Positions 18,294 through 26,127 of a stretch of 64,000 nucleotides of DNA are shown here, one piece after another. Below the pieces are notes generated by a model, which was given only the letters and a program-made list of their open reading frames with translations, did not search any database and was not told the DNA's origin. The DNA comes from Cytophagales bacterium (GTDB taxonomy: Bacteria; Bacteroidota; Bacteroidia; Cytophagales; Cyclobacteriaceae). The stretch spans positions 44,573 through 108,572 of the forward strand of contig JADBYQ010000036.1 of NCBI GenBank assembly GCA_020402945.1, in the 5' to 3' direction. A program made the translations under genes and the position numbers. Positions within the stretch are counted from its first letter, which is position 1. Every line of letters starts with the position of its first letter.

Positions 18294-18686
18294 ATGCGAC
18301 AGCAACGACTTTTAACCTTTATGTTATTAATGGCCATAGCGGGCTCGTTTGTCCAGGCCCAAACCGTGAATAAACTTGATCCTCAAAATTTTGAGAAGCA
18401 ACTAAAAGAATCAAAAGATCCTATTTTGGTAGATGTGCGCACTCCGGGTGAATATGCGCAAGGACATCTGGCCAATGCGGTATTGATTGATATTTATTCA
18501 GCCGATTTCAGGAGTCGAGTTGGCAAGCTGGACAAATCAAAGCCTGTGTTTGTATATTGTAAAGCGGGTAGTCGCAGCGGTTCGGCAGTTGGGGTATTTA
18601 CAGAAATGGGATTCAAAGAAATTTACGATCTGAGTGGCGGGATCACTGCATGGCAACGAGCTAGTAAGCCTATAGAAAAGAAATGA
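18294..18686 (+). CDS. Exported single-domain rhodanese
   Basis: A 130-aa periplasmic sulfurtransferase. Signal peptide MRQQRLLTFMLLMAIAGSFVQAQ; active loop YCKAGSRSGSA with C89. The rhodanese domain starts at LVDVRTPGEYAQGHL. It would carry sulfane sulfur as a Cys persulfide. I chose ATG 18294 because of the signal peptide and the operator upstream. The next gene overlaps it by ATGA. Confidence 0.9.
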   Translation: MRQQRLLTFMLLMAIAGSFVQAQTVNKLDPQNFEKQLKESKDPILVDVRTPGEYAQGHLANAVLIDIYSADFRSRVGKLDKSKPVFVYCKAGSRSGSAVGVFTEMGFKEIYDLSGGITAWQRASKPIEKK

Positions 18687-19180
18687 AGAGAATCGGTTTG
18701 ATAATAACCATGTTTTCATTTATACAGTCTTCTGCCCAGGTTCAAAGCAGTGCGTATAACCTGACGTTGAAAACTCTACTTTCTCATTCGGTACCAGAAG
18801 TATCCGTTTCGCAGATGAAAGAGATGAAGGGTGTATTGTTGCTGGATGCGCGCGAATGGAGTGAGTATCAGGTAAGTCATATCGATAAAGCTGCCTACGT
18901 TGGATATGATCAATTTGAAATAGGTAAATTAAACTCTATCGACAAGAAACATAAGATTGTGGTGTATTGCTCCGTAGGCTACCGAAGTGAGAAAATTTCC
19001 GAGAAGTTAAAACAAGCTGGCTTTACCGATGTTTCGAATTTATACGGAGGCATATTTGAGTGGGTAAACCAGGGAAATCCTGTGGTGGATGAAAAAGGAG
19101 CGGAGACAAAAAAGATTCACGCCTATAGTAAAACCTGGGCCGTGTGGCTAAACCAGGGAGTGAAAGTTTACGATAATTAA
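18683..19180 (+). CDS. Second exported rhodanese-like protein
   Basis: A 165-aa protein with a signal peptide (MKRIGLIITMFSFIQSSAQ), rhodanese start LLLDAREWSEYQVSHI and active loop YCSVGYRSEK with C96. A C-terminal extension of about 25 residues (KTWAVWLNQGVKVYDN) follows the domain. The loop differs from the first rhodanese (CSVGYRS against CKAGSRS), so the two may serve different donors. It is coupled to the first rhodanese and followed after 9 nt by the desaturase-like gene. Confidence 0.87.
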   Translation: MKRIGLIITMFSFIQSSAQVQSSAYNLTLKTLLSHSVPEVSVSQMKEMKGVLLLDAREWSEYQVSHIDKAAYVGYDQFEIGKLNSIDKKHKIVVYCSVGYRSEKISEKLKQAGFTDVSNLYGGIFEWVNQGNPVVDEKGAETKKIHAYSKTWAVWLNQGVKVYDN

Positions 19181-19189
19181 TTTTTTAGA

Positions 19190-20053
19190 ATGGAGAATTA
19201 CTGGAAGATTGTGGTTGATTCTTACACTGGCTACTGGAACTATCTGGTAAGTGAAGTAGCCTATCCGGGATGGCATAATTACTTCTGGTGGCTAGTGGGT
19301 CTTTCGCTAGTTGTATGGTTGCTAGAAATAATGGTTCCGTGGCGTACAGGACAATCGATTTTCAGAAAAGATTTCTGGCTCGATGCCTTTTATATGTTTT
19401 TCAATTTCTTTTTGTTTTCACTAATCGGCTATAATGCAATTTCAAATATTGGGGTCAACCTTTTCAACGACTTTTTGGGATTGTTTGGGATCGAAAACCT
19501 GGTGGCTATTCAGATCCAACGCTGGCCGGCATGGACTAAGTTATTAACCATGTTTGTGATAGCAGATTTCATTCAGTGGAATGTACATCGGCTTTTACAT
19601 CGGGTTCCCCGGTTGTGGGAGTTTCATAAAGTGCATCACTCTGTAGAAGAAATGGGATTTGCTGCGCATCTGCGGTTTCATTGGATGGAAACAATTATTT
19701 ATAAATCTATTCAATATATTCCATTGGCCATGATTGGTTTTGGCCTGCAGGATTTCTTCATCATCCATATAATCTCGGTAGCGATAGGGCACCTGAATCA
19801 TTCCAATCTTTATATCACGTATGGGCCATTAAAGTATTTGCTGAATAATCCTGCCATGCACATCTGGCATCATGCCAAAACACTCCCAAATCAATATGGC
19901 GTTAACTATGGCATTAGCCTCAGCATTTGGGATTATCTTTTTAAAACCGCGTACATTCCAAAAAACGGGCGGGATGAAAAGTTGGGGTTTGATGGCGATG
20001 AGCAGTTTCCAAAAACATTTTTACAACAGCTAGTCTATCCTTTTAAAAAATAA
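19190..20053 (+). CDS. Sterol desaturase / fatty acid hydroxylase superfamily membrane protein
   Basis: A 287-aa protein with about four to five membrane helices and the eight-His diiron signature: HRLLH, HKVHHS and HIWHH (plus NHSN). Family members use O2 to hydroxylate or desaturate lipids. It is locked inside the sulfur operon (9 nt after the rhodanese and 3 nt before the SoxB-like gene), so it may modify a lipid or act as an oxygenase tied to sulfur metabolism; this is inference from position. No sulfur substrate is known to me for this family. Confidence 0.85.
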   Translation: MENYWKIVVDSYTGYWNYLVSEVAYPGWHNYFWWLVGLSLVVWLLEIMVPWRTGQSIFRKDFWLDAFYMFFNFFLFSLIGYNAISNIGVNLFNDFLGLFGIENLVAIQIQRWPAWTKLLTMFVIADFIQWNVHRLLHRVPRLWEFHKVHHSVEEMGFAAHLRFHWMETIIYKSIQYIPLAMIGFGLQDFFIIHIISVAIGHLNHSNLYITYGPLKYLLNNPAMHIWHHAKTLPNQYGVNYGISLSIWDYLFKTAYIPKNGRDEKLGFDGDEQFPKTFLQQLVYPFKK

Positions 20054-20056
20054 ATC

Positions 20057-21865
20057 ATGTCCATTCACCACACCAAGTGCGGCTGTTCTTCTTGTCACAG
20101 CGAAGCTGTTACCAAACAGGAGAAGGAGTTGAATATTTCAGTATCTGAAAGCAGTCGTAGAGAGTTTTTAAAGAAAGCCTCGGGTATGGGTTTGGCCTTG
20201 GGTGCAGGGGCAGGTTTGATTTCACCGCTTGCCGCTTCAGCACTTAGTAATGAGGACGCTGCAGGACTAAGTAAGGAGATGGCAAACGCGCAATCCGTGA
20301 AAACGGGTAAGGCTAACAAGCTCACGTTATTGCACACTGCTGACATACATTCTCAGTTAATGATTCATGATGAGTTTTTTATTGAAAACGGAAAGCCTGT
20401 GTACAAAAAGCGTGGTGGCTTTGCCACGCTTAAAACCATGATTAATGAATTGCGAAAGCAAAATCCGGAAAGCACATTGGTGATTGATGGGGGAGATTGT
20501 TTTCAGGGTGGTGGTGTTGCCGCACTAACTGAAGGAAAAGCCATTGTGCCGCTGATGAATAACATCGGCTATGATTTAATGTTGCCCGGCAACTGGGAAG
20601 TGGTATATGGCAAGGAGATGATGATGAGAGACATGTTTGCTTATAACGGTCCTAAGGTGTGCGCCAATATGTTTCATAAAACGGATGATGCTTTAAATGG
20701 AGATCTGATTTTTCCACCGTACTTTATAAAGTACATAGCAGGAATTAAGATTGGATTTATTGGTTATAATGATCCGCTCACTCCCAAGCGCCAGTCACCG
20801 GCATACAGCTATGGAATTCAGTTTACTCAGCCCGAGCTTAATGTAGCAAAGTATAGTAAGCTACTTCGTGAGTACGAGCACTGCGTTATGGTTTTTCTAA
20901 TCACCCATATGGGACTAGCACAACAAGTAGGCCTGGCAAACACCGAATTTGCAAAGGGCATTGACTATATTATCGGTGCCGATACCCACGAGCGGGTACG
21001 AACACCGATAGAAGGAAAATATGCAAAAGTTACCGAGCCTGGTGCATTTGGTTCTTTTGTTGCCAAGTTAGATATCGTGGTGGAAGACGGGGTCATTAAA
21101 GATCACACCTATCAATTGTTGGACGTAGATCCGGAACGATACAAGGAAGATGAGGAAATGAAAGCGTTGGTACAGAGTGCCCGCGAACCTTATCGAAAGG
21201 AATTAGATCGGGTGATTGGAAAAACAAAAACTCCGCTGGTACGCTATTATGTGATTGAAACACCCATGGATAATTTTATTACGGATGCAATTATGTGGAA
21301 ATATAAACCGGATATTGCGTTAAGTAACGGCTTCCGTTTTTGCCCTCCGTTGGTGCCTGATTCAAAAACAGGAGAAGCCGAGATCACGATGGATTTTTTG
21401 TGGAGCATGCTGCCGGTGGATAGTGAAGCGAAGCAAGGTGTTATCACAGGTAAGCAACTATGGGATTGGATGGAGAAGGAATTACAAAACGCATTTGCTA
21501 AAGATCCGGCCAAACGATTTGGAGGTTGGGTTGTTCGCTTCAATGGAATGCAGGTAAACTTTACTATTGGTAATGAACTGGGCAAGCGTGTTAATTCTAT
21601 AAAAGTCAAAGGCAAGGCGGTTGATTTCACAAAAAAATATACATTCGTTGCGTGCGAACGGGACGGGGATCCTGACACAACTATTTGCAGAGTGGAGGGG
21701 GTGGATGAACCAACACGTTTGGGCAGCACCTTGCATAAAATAATTCAGGAGTATCTTGTAAAGGCTTCACCCATTGCACCTACTTTAGAAGGTCGCGCCA
21801 CAGCTACAGATGCGCCCAATACATTACTAACACAGTTAATGGGAGTGGGTTATGAGTTCAGATAG
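20057..21865 (+). CDS. SoxB-like Tat-exported thiosulfohydrolase / 5'-nucleotidase family protein
   Basis: A 602-aa metallophosphoesterase-fold protein. The Tat motif is SRREFLKKA (R34, R35) followed by a hydrophobic stretch. Metal-site motifs: D96 and H98 in LHTADIHSQL, D144/D147 in DGGDCFQGG, N179 in the SoxB-like GNWE (5'-nucleotidases have GNHE), H284 in THMG, and GADTH (H311). SoxB removes the sulfonate from SoxYZ-bound thiosulfate, but SoxYZ is not in the window. Odd features: a cysteine motif CGCSSCH at residues 8-14 ahead of the Tat motif, and Asp in the place of the first His of the usual GHTH. A nucleotidase role is the alternative. Confidence 0.78.
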   Translation: MSIHHTKCGCSSCHSEAVTKQEKELNISVSESSRREFLKKASGMGLALGAGAGLISPLAASALSNEDAAGLSKEMANAQSVKTGKANKLTLLHTADIHSQLMIHDEFFIENGKPVYKKRGGFATLKTMINELRKQNPESTLVIDGGDCFQGGGVAALTEGKAIVPLMNNIGYDLMLPGNWEVVYGKEMMMRDMFAYNGPKVCANMFHKTDDALNGDLIFPPYFIKYIAGIKIGFIGYNDPLTPKRQSPAYSYGIQFTQPELNVAKYSKLLREYEHCVMVFLITHMGLAQQVGLANTEFAKGIDYIIGADTHERVRTPIEGKYAKVTEPGAFGSFVAKLDIVVEDGVIKDHTYQLLDVDPERYKEDEEMKALVQSAREPYRKELDRVIGKTKTPLVRYYVIETPMDNFITDAIMWKYKPDIALSNGFRFCPPLVPDSKTGEAEITMDFLWSMLPVDSEAKQGVITGKQLWDWMEKELQNAFAKDPAKRFGGWVVRFNGMQVNFTIGNELGKRVNSIKVKGKAVDFTKKYTFVACERDGDPDTTICRVEGVDEPTRLGSTLHKIIQEYLVKASPIAPTLEGRATATDAPNTLLTQLMGVGYEFR

Positions 21866-21989
21866 CAAGCGTAACTTTAGTATTACAACATTGAACAAAG
21901 AAGTGTTTAAATTTCAAGTGGTAGAAATGATGTTCGGGGAAATACAAACAAATTCTTTTTGGAGAATTTATCTGAGCGACTTTTGATTT

Positions 21990-22592
21990 ATGGATAAGGA
22001 ATTCTGGAACAACCGGTATGGACAGCATCCAACCGTTTATGGAGATGAACCCAACGAATTCTTCAAGGCACAAATTAAATCTGTAAAGCCCGGAAAGCTA
22101 TTGTTGCCGGCTGAAGGCGAAGGAAGAAATGCAATTTATGCGGCCTCCCTTGGATGGACAGTAACTGCTTATGATTTTAGTGAAGTAGCCAAAGCCAAAA
22201 CACTCGAGCGTGCGGCTTCTCTGGGAATTTCTAGGATTGATTATCAAGTATATGATTTAGGGAAGATAAAGTTACCAGGTAAAGAGTTTGATGCAGTAGC
22301 TTTGATTTACGTTCATTTACCAATGGAATTGAGAAAGCATCTGCACCTACAGTGTAAACAAAGTTTAAAGCCTGGTGGCAAACTGATTTTCGAATCTTTT
22401 TCCAAAGATCAACTGAAGTACAACACGGGTGGGCCGAAGGATTCGGCTTTACTCCATTCCATGTCGGATATCCACGGTGATTTTGCGAACTTGCGGATTG
22501 ACGAATTGGAGGAAAAATTAATAGAACTAAAAGAGGGCTCATTTCATTCAGGGCCTGCCAGTGTAGTTCGGCTAACTGCCTTTAAGATCTAA
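21990..22592 (+). CDS. Class I SAM-dependent methyltransferase
   Basis: A 200-aa methyltransferase. It begins DKEFWNNRYGQHPTVYGDEPNEF, typical of the TehB/thiopurine-like group, followed by the SAM loop PAEGEGRNAIYAASLGW, the acidic AYDFS, and motif LKPGGKLIFESF. Members of this group methylate tellurite, selenite or thiols. It starts 124 nt after the SoxB-like gene. In this setting it could methylate a thiol or sulfide, but there is no direct evidence. Convergent with the thioredoxin gene. Confidence 0.85.
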   Translation: MDKEFWNNRYGQHPTVYGDEPNEFFKAQIKSVKPGKLLLPAEGEGRNAIYAASLGWTVTAYDFSEVAKAKTLERAASLGISRIDYQVYDLGKIKLPGKEFDAVALIYVHLPMELRKHLHLQCKQSLKPGGKLIFESFSKDQLKYNTGGPKDSALLHSMSDIHGDFANLRIDELEEKLIELKEGSFHSGPASVVRLTAFKI

Positions 22593-22609
22593 TTTACAGC
22601 GGGATTGTC

Positions 22610-22975
22610 CTATTTTTCTGTTACTAAAAGACGCTCTTCAATTACTTGCTTAAACGCATTTTTAGGAAGGGCGCCAGGTTGTAACATCGGTTTCCCTTCC
22701 ATGGGGATAAAAAGAAAAGTAGGAATGCTGCGGATTCCAAAAACAGAAGCCAGTTCTTGTTCCTTTTCTGTGTCAACTTTATAGATAATTAATTTGCCTT
22801 CATATTCTTTGGCTAATTCTTCTAATACCGGGGCCACCATTTTACAAGGTCCACACCAATCGGCATAAAAATCAATAATCGCGGGTTGCGTTCCCTGATA
22901 GTTCCATTCTTGTTGGGTGGTATAGTCCAGTACTTTTTCTTTAAAGTCTTCAGTTGTAAGTTTTATCGTTGTCAT
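22610..22975 (-). CDS. trxA: Thioredoxin
   Basis: A 121-aa cytoplasmic thioredoxin with the active site W40-C41-G-P-C44, the KVDTE strand and the cis-Pro motif RSIPTF. There is no signal peptide. Divergent from the CstB-like gene, with a Crp/Fnr-type palindrome in between, so it is likely the cell's thiol reductant for persulfide or rhodanese turnover. The symbol denotes the family; the genome may have other thioredoxins. Confidence 0.92.
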   Translation of the reverse strand: MTTIKLTTEDFKEKVLDYTTQQEWNYQGTQPAIIDFYADWCGPCKMVAPVLEELAKEYEGKLIIYKVDTEKEQELASVFGIRSIPTFLFIPMEGKPMLQPGALPKNAFKQVIEERLLVTEK

Positions 22976-22992
22976 AGTGAATTATTTTGCTG

Positions 22993-23037
22993 TAAAGGTT
23001 GTAAAATGTCTGTGATTTGAGTGTGACATTAATCACA
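22993..23037 (-). promoter_or_regulatory. Crp/Fnr-type operator of the thioredoxin gene
   Basis: Palindrome TGTGACATTAATCACA (23022-23037). On the minus strand the element AACCTTTA lies with its TTTA end at 22993, 36.5 nt from the centre; it is a weak match to TAnnTTTG at the same distance as in the other promoters. The thioredoxin ATG is at 22975. Confidence 0.55.
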
Positions 23038-23104
23038 CGGATTATGGTTTTGTCACTGATATTTGTTTCAGCAAACCCTATTTTTTTTGAATATTTTCAG
23101 GTTG

Positions 23105-23150
23105 TGTAACTTAAATCACGGAAGTTTAAACCGGCCGTGCCATATCTTTG
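23105..23150 (+). promoter_or_regulatory. Crp/Fnr-type operator and -7 box of the CstB-like gene
   Basis: TGTAACTTAAATCACG (23105-23120) and -7 box TATCTTTG (23143-23150), centre to box end 37.5 nt. A further half site TGTCACTGAT sits at 23051-23060. The ATG is at 23220, giving a leader of about 65 nt. Confidence 0.68.
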
Positions 23151-23219
23151 TATCATACTTTTTCAAAGCTCTTAAGTCGGGCGGAAAATGAATCGATTTA
23201 ATAACTAAAATTTATTACT

Positions 23220-24626
23220 ATGTTTTTTCAACACATTTACGACAAAACGTTGGCACAGGCCAGCTATCTTATTGGATGTCAGAAAACAGGTGAATCAATT
23301 GTCATTGATGCAAAGCGGGATGTGGACACTTATCTCGAAGTAGCAAAACAGAACAACCTGAAAATCACCCATATCACAGAAACTCATATTCATGCTGATT
23401 TTTTAACTGGGTCGCGCGAGTTAGCAAAGCTAACGGGTGCCCAGTTGTATTTATCGGATGAAGGCGGTGAGGGTTGGTTATATGAATTCCCACACAACGG
23501 CCTAAAAGATGGCAGCGCAATTAAAGTGGGTAATCTCACATTGAAAGTATTGCATACGCCAGGCCACACACCGGAAAGCATTAGCTTCCTACTAACGGAT
23601 CATCCTGCCAGCAATGAACCGGTGATGTTATTTACTGGAGACTTTGTGTTTGTTGGTGATGTAGGTCGCCCGGATTTACTAGAGAAGGCTGCTGGATTTG
23701 CAGGCACTAAGGAGGCCGGAGCCAAGGAAATGTATAAGTCTATCAATAAGTTCAATGCACTAGCGGATTATATCCAGGTATGGCCAGGTCATGGAGCGGG
23801 TTCTGCTTGTGGCAAAGCATTAGGTGCAGTGCCGAGCACAACGGTTGGTTATGAAAAAGTACGCAACTGGGCGTTTCAATATCCAGAAGACGAAAATGGA
23901 TTTGTTAAATATTTACTGGAAGATCAGCCTGAGCCGCCAAAGTATTTTGCAATGATGAAGAAGCTAAATAAAGTGGATCGTCCATTACTGACGGAAGTTC
24001 CTAAAGTAAAAAAGTTAAGCAAAGAAGAGTTTAAAATTGCGATGGATAAAGGCATCAAATTGATTGATGCGCGAGTCAAAACAGAATTTGCAGCTGGGTT
24101 TATTCCGGGCAGTCTCAATATTCAGGGCAATAATGCTTTTGCCACTTGGGCGGGCTGGTTGGTAAAGTACGATGAGCCTTTCATGCTGATTACAGGCGAA
24201 TCGCAATTGGATGACCTTACCCGTAAGCTAATGCGAATCGGGTTAGACAATATTTATGGATATGTAGAAAACGTTTCTGTGTGGACAGAGCTTGGCAATA
24301 AGCTGGAAACATCTAAAGTAATTTCCATTGATGAGTTTGATGCTTTGGCCAAGAACAATGGCATCCAAATCGTTGACTTGCGTGGAGAATCGGAATACAA
24401 AGCTGGCCATATTGCCAAAGCAGATAATGTATTTGTGGGAACACTTCAGGATAACCTGAATAAAATCAGCAAGGATAAAACGACCGTTGTTTATTGTCAG
24501 TCGGGCGACCGCACTGCCATTGGATACTCGTTGCTTGCAAAAAATGGCTTCAAAAATATTCTAAACTATTCAGGCGGCATGAGTGAGTGGGCGAATAAAG
24601 GAAAGCCCGTTGTGTCGGAAAATTAA
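23220..24626 (+). CDS. CstB-like persulfide dioxygenase-rhodanese fusion
   Basis: A 468-aa protein with three parts: an N-terminal metallo-beta-lactamase domain (residues 1-250; HxHxD motif H56, H58, D60; HTPGHTPES; FTGDFVFVGDVGRPDL), a middle rhodanese fold without a catalytic Cys (about 265-360), and a C-terminal rhodanese with loop YCQSGDRTA (C426). This order is that of CstB, which oxidises persulfides and makes thiosulfate, rather than ETHE1, which lacks the rhodanese parts. It is cytoplasmic (no signal). It has its own Crp/Fnr-type promoter and a terminator after it. Confidence 0.87.
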   Translation: MFFQHIYDKTLAQASYLIGCQKTGESIVIDAKRDVDTYLEVAKQNNLKITHITETHIHADFLTGSRELAKLTGAQLYLSDEGGEGWLYEFPHNGLKDGSAIKVGNLTLKVLHTPGHTPESISFLLTDHPASNEPVMLFTGDFVFVGDVGRPDLLEKAAGFAGTKEAGAKEMYKSINKFNALADYIQVWPGHGAGSACGKALGAVPSTTVGYEKVRNWAFQYPEDENGFVKYLLEDQPEPPKYFAMMKKLNKVDRPLLTEVPKVKKLSKEEFKIAMDKGIKLIDARVKTEFAAGFIPGSLNIQGNNAFATWAGWLVKYDEPFMLITGESQLDDLTRKLMRIGLDNIYGYVENVSVWTELGNKLETSKVISIDEFDALAKNNGIQIVDLRGESEYKAGHIAKADNVFVGTLQDNLNKISKDKTTVVYCQSGDRTAIGYSLLAKNGFKNILNYSGGMSEWANKGKPVVSEN

Positions 24627-24649
24627 TTGCAACTAGATTTTAATAGTGG

Positions 24650-24679
24650 CAGGCAGTGCACTCACTGCCTGTTTCTTTT
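24650..24679 (+). terminator. Rho-independent terminator after the CstB-like gene
   Basis: Nine-base-pair stem CAGGCAGTG / CACTGCCTG (24650-24658 with 24663-24671), loop CACT, and a T-rich tail (TTTCTTTT). Confidence 0.85.
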
Positions 24680-24704
24680 ACCATACAAATAAATTGTTTT
24701 CCTA

Positions 24705-24938
24705 ATGAAGATTTTTGGCGATTGGAGATTTCTGTTGATGGCTTGTCTTACGTTAGGGCTTGCTCCCTTTTTTCCGGAACCTCATATTTTAGGTAAGATT
24801 AAATGGATTGCCGGAGGGGAGGTAGGCATGCAACCCCTGGATTGGTTTGACGCCCTATTTCATGGCACTCCTTGGTTGTTGATGATTGGATTTTTGATTG
24901 GAAAGGCAATAGAATTTCGCAAACAAGTAAAAAGTTAA
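24705..24938 (+). CDS. Small two-helix membrane protein of unknown function
   Basis: A 77-aa protein starting MKIFGDWRFLLMACLTLG with a hydrophobic helix at about 8-25 and a second at about 52-67 (GTPWLLMIGFLIGKAIEF), basic tail at the C-terminus. I do not recognise the family by function. It is followed by the DUF2892-like gene after 3 nt, so the two form an operon at the end of the sulfur island. Confidence 0.7.
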   Translation: MKIFGDWRFLLMACLTLGLAPFFPEPHILGKIKWIAGGEVGMQPLDWFDALFHGTPWLLMIGFLIGKAIEFRKQVKS

Positions 24939-24941
24939 CTC

Positions 24942-25214
24942 ATGACATTGGAGACAATCAAAAGTACACTATTTACAAACTGGCACGTTGTGCGAATTTT
25001 ACGTCTTGTGTTTGGAATATTTGTTTTGGTGCAGGCAGTAACAATGCGCGATGCCCTTGCTGGCATGATCTCGGCTATTTTTTTATTTCAGGCATTGACG
25101 AATACAGGTTGCTGCGGAGCAAGTGGGTGCACTATGACACCCACGTCTATCAATAAGAACCAAAAAATAGAAGAGGTAGATTACGAAGAAATAAAATCCT
25201 CTTTAAAAAACTAG
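24942..25214 (+). CDS. DUF2892-like membrane protein with Cys-rich motif
   Basis: A 90-aa protein with two hydrophobic helices (about 18-35 and 38-52) and the cysteine motif TGCCGASGC (about residues 54-62). The first part, NWHVVRILRLVFGIFVLVQ, matches the small YgaP-C-terminal/DUF2892 membrane proteins that often stand next to rhodaneses. The cysteines could bind sulfur or metal at the membrane; this is inference. The C-terminal tail is acidic. Confidence 0.72.
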   Translation: MTLETIKSTLFTNWHVVRILRLVFGIFVLVQAVTMRDALAGMISAIFLFQALTNTGCCGASGCTMTPTSINKNQKIEEVDYEEIKSSLKN

Positions 25215-25271
25215 TTATTCTAACGTAACCTATTGAATCCATGCGTGGTGCTTGATGCCTAGTCGAGTGCA

Positions 25272-26102
25272 TTAATCATCGTTATGACTACCAATAACTA
25301 AAACAGGTACATCTTCGTGGTTTACCAGATCTTCAGCCACGCTGTGTGAAAGAATAAATCCCGTTTTATCATATTTTGTTATCGCGATCATCTCGGCATC
25401 TGTCTTTTCCAAAAATTGATGAACGCCCCATTCTTCATCGTTTACTTCAATACTACTTTGGGTAGTCGATAAGTCTGGGTAGGGTAGGGCCAGTTCTTTT
25501 ACCACTTTGTCGATTAACGCCTGATCTCCCGGTCTTTCTATGAAATTGATAACGAGAATATGTACAGTGGCTTTCCACAACCTGGCAAGGCCGGCTACCA
25601 TGTCAAATGCGTCAAGCACATTGCCTTGAAGGGTAGTGGCGAAAACGATACCTTTCACCGAAAACGATTTTGTTGGCAAGTTCTTAATAACCAGCACGGG
25701 AACGGAAGATTTGCGAACGACCCGTTGAGTATTGCTTCCAATTACCAACTCCCGAATTCCAGTTGCACCATGGGAGCCCATTACGACAAAGTCAATGTTC
25801 AGAGGTTTGATGTACTGTTCTATTTGTTCATTCCCTTTATCAAAAACCAAGAGGGGAGTAGCCATGACACCTGCTTTGGAGGCCGCAACTACTAAAGCAT
25901 TGAGCTTGTCTTGCGCGTGCCCCTTCTGCACATTGTTGCCTTTCACCTTAGCAATGTTCGGCACATGAAGGGATTCATCGGGACTGGGCATGATGTGTAA
26001 AAAATGAATGCTCGCCTTGACCTGCGAAGCGATTTGCAATGCGACTGTCGTGGCGTTTTGAGCGCATTCAGAAAAATCCGTTGGCACTAAAATGTTTTTC
26101 AT
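25272..26102 (-). CDS. Tandem universal stress protein (UspA family)
   Basis: A 276-aa protein of two Usp domains. The first begins MKNILVPTDFSECAQNA and holds the ATP-binding motif GSHGATGIRELVIGSNTQ; the second, from about residue 145, keeps the fold but lacks the full glycine motif. Last of a minus-strand run of four genes (28492 down to 25272) with gaps of 25 and 50 nt and one overlap, so probably an operon. Usp proteins support survival under energy or oxygen limitation. Confidence 0.9.
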   Translation of the reverse strand: MKNILVPTDFSECAQNATTVALQIASQVKASIHFLHIMPSPDESLHVPNIAKVKGNNVQKGHAQDKLNALVVAASKAGVMATPLLVFDKGNEQIEQYIKPLNIDFVVMGSHGATGIRELVIGSNTQRVVRKSSVPVLVIKNLPTKSFSVKGIVFATTLQGNVLDAFDMVAGLARLWKATVHILVINFIERPGDQALIDKVVKELALPYPDLSTTQSSIEVNDEEWGVHQFLEKTDAEMIAITKYDKTGFILSHSVAEDLVNHEDVPVLVIGSHNDD

Positions 26103-26127
26103 AAAGTAACTGAGTTACTGGTGAGTA

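Noticed and set aside
20078..20101. CSSCH in the SoxB-like protein as a haem c site
   Set aside because: It lies before the Tat motif, in a part that is not exported as a folded cytochrome, so haem attachment is unlikely.
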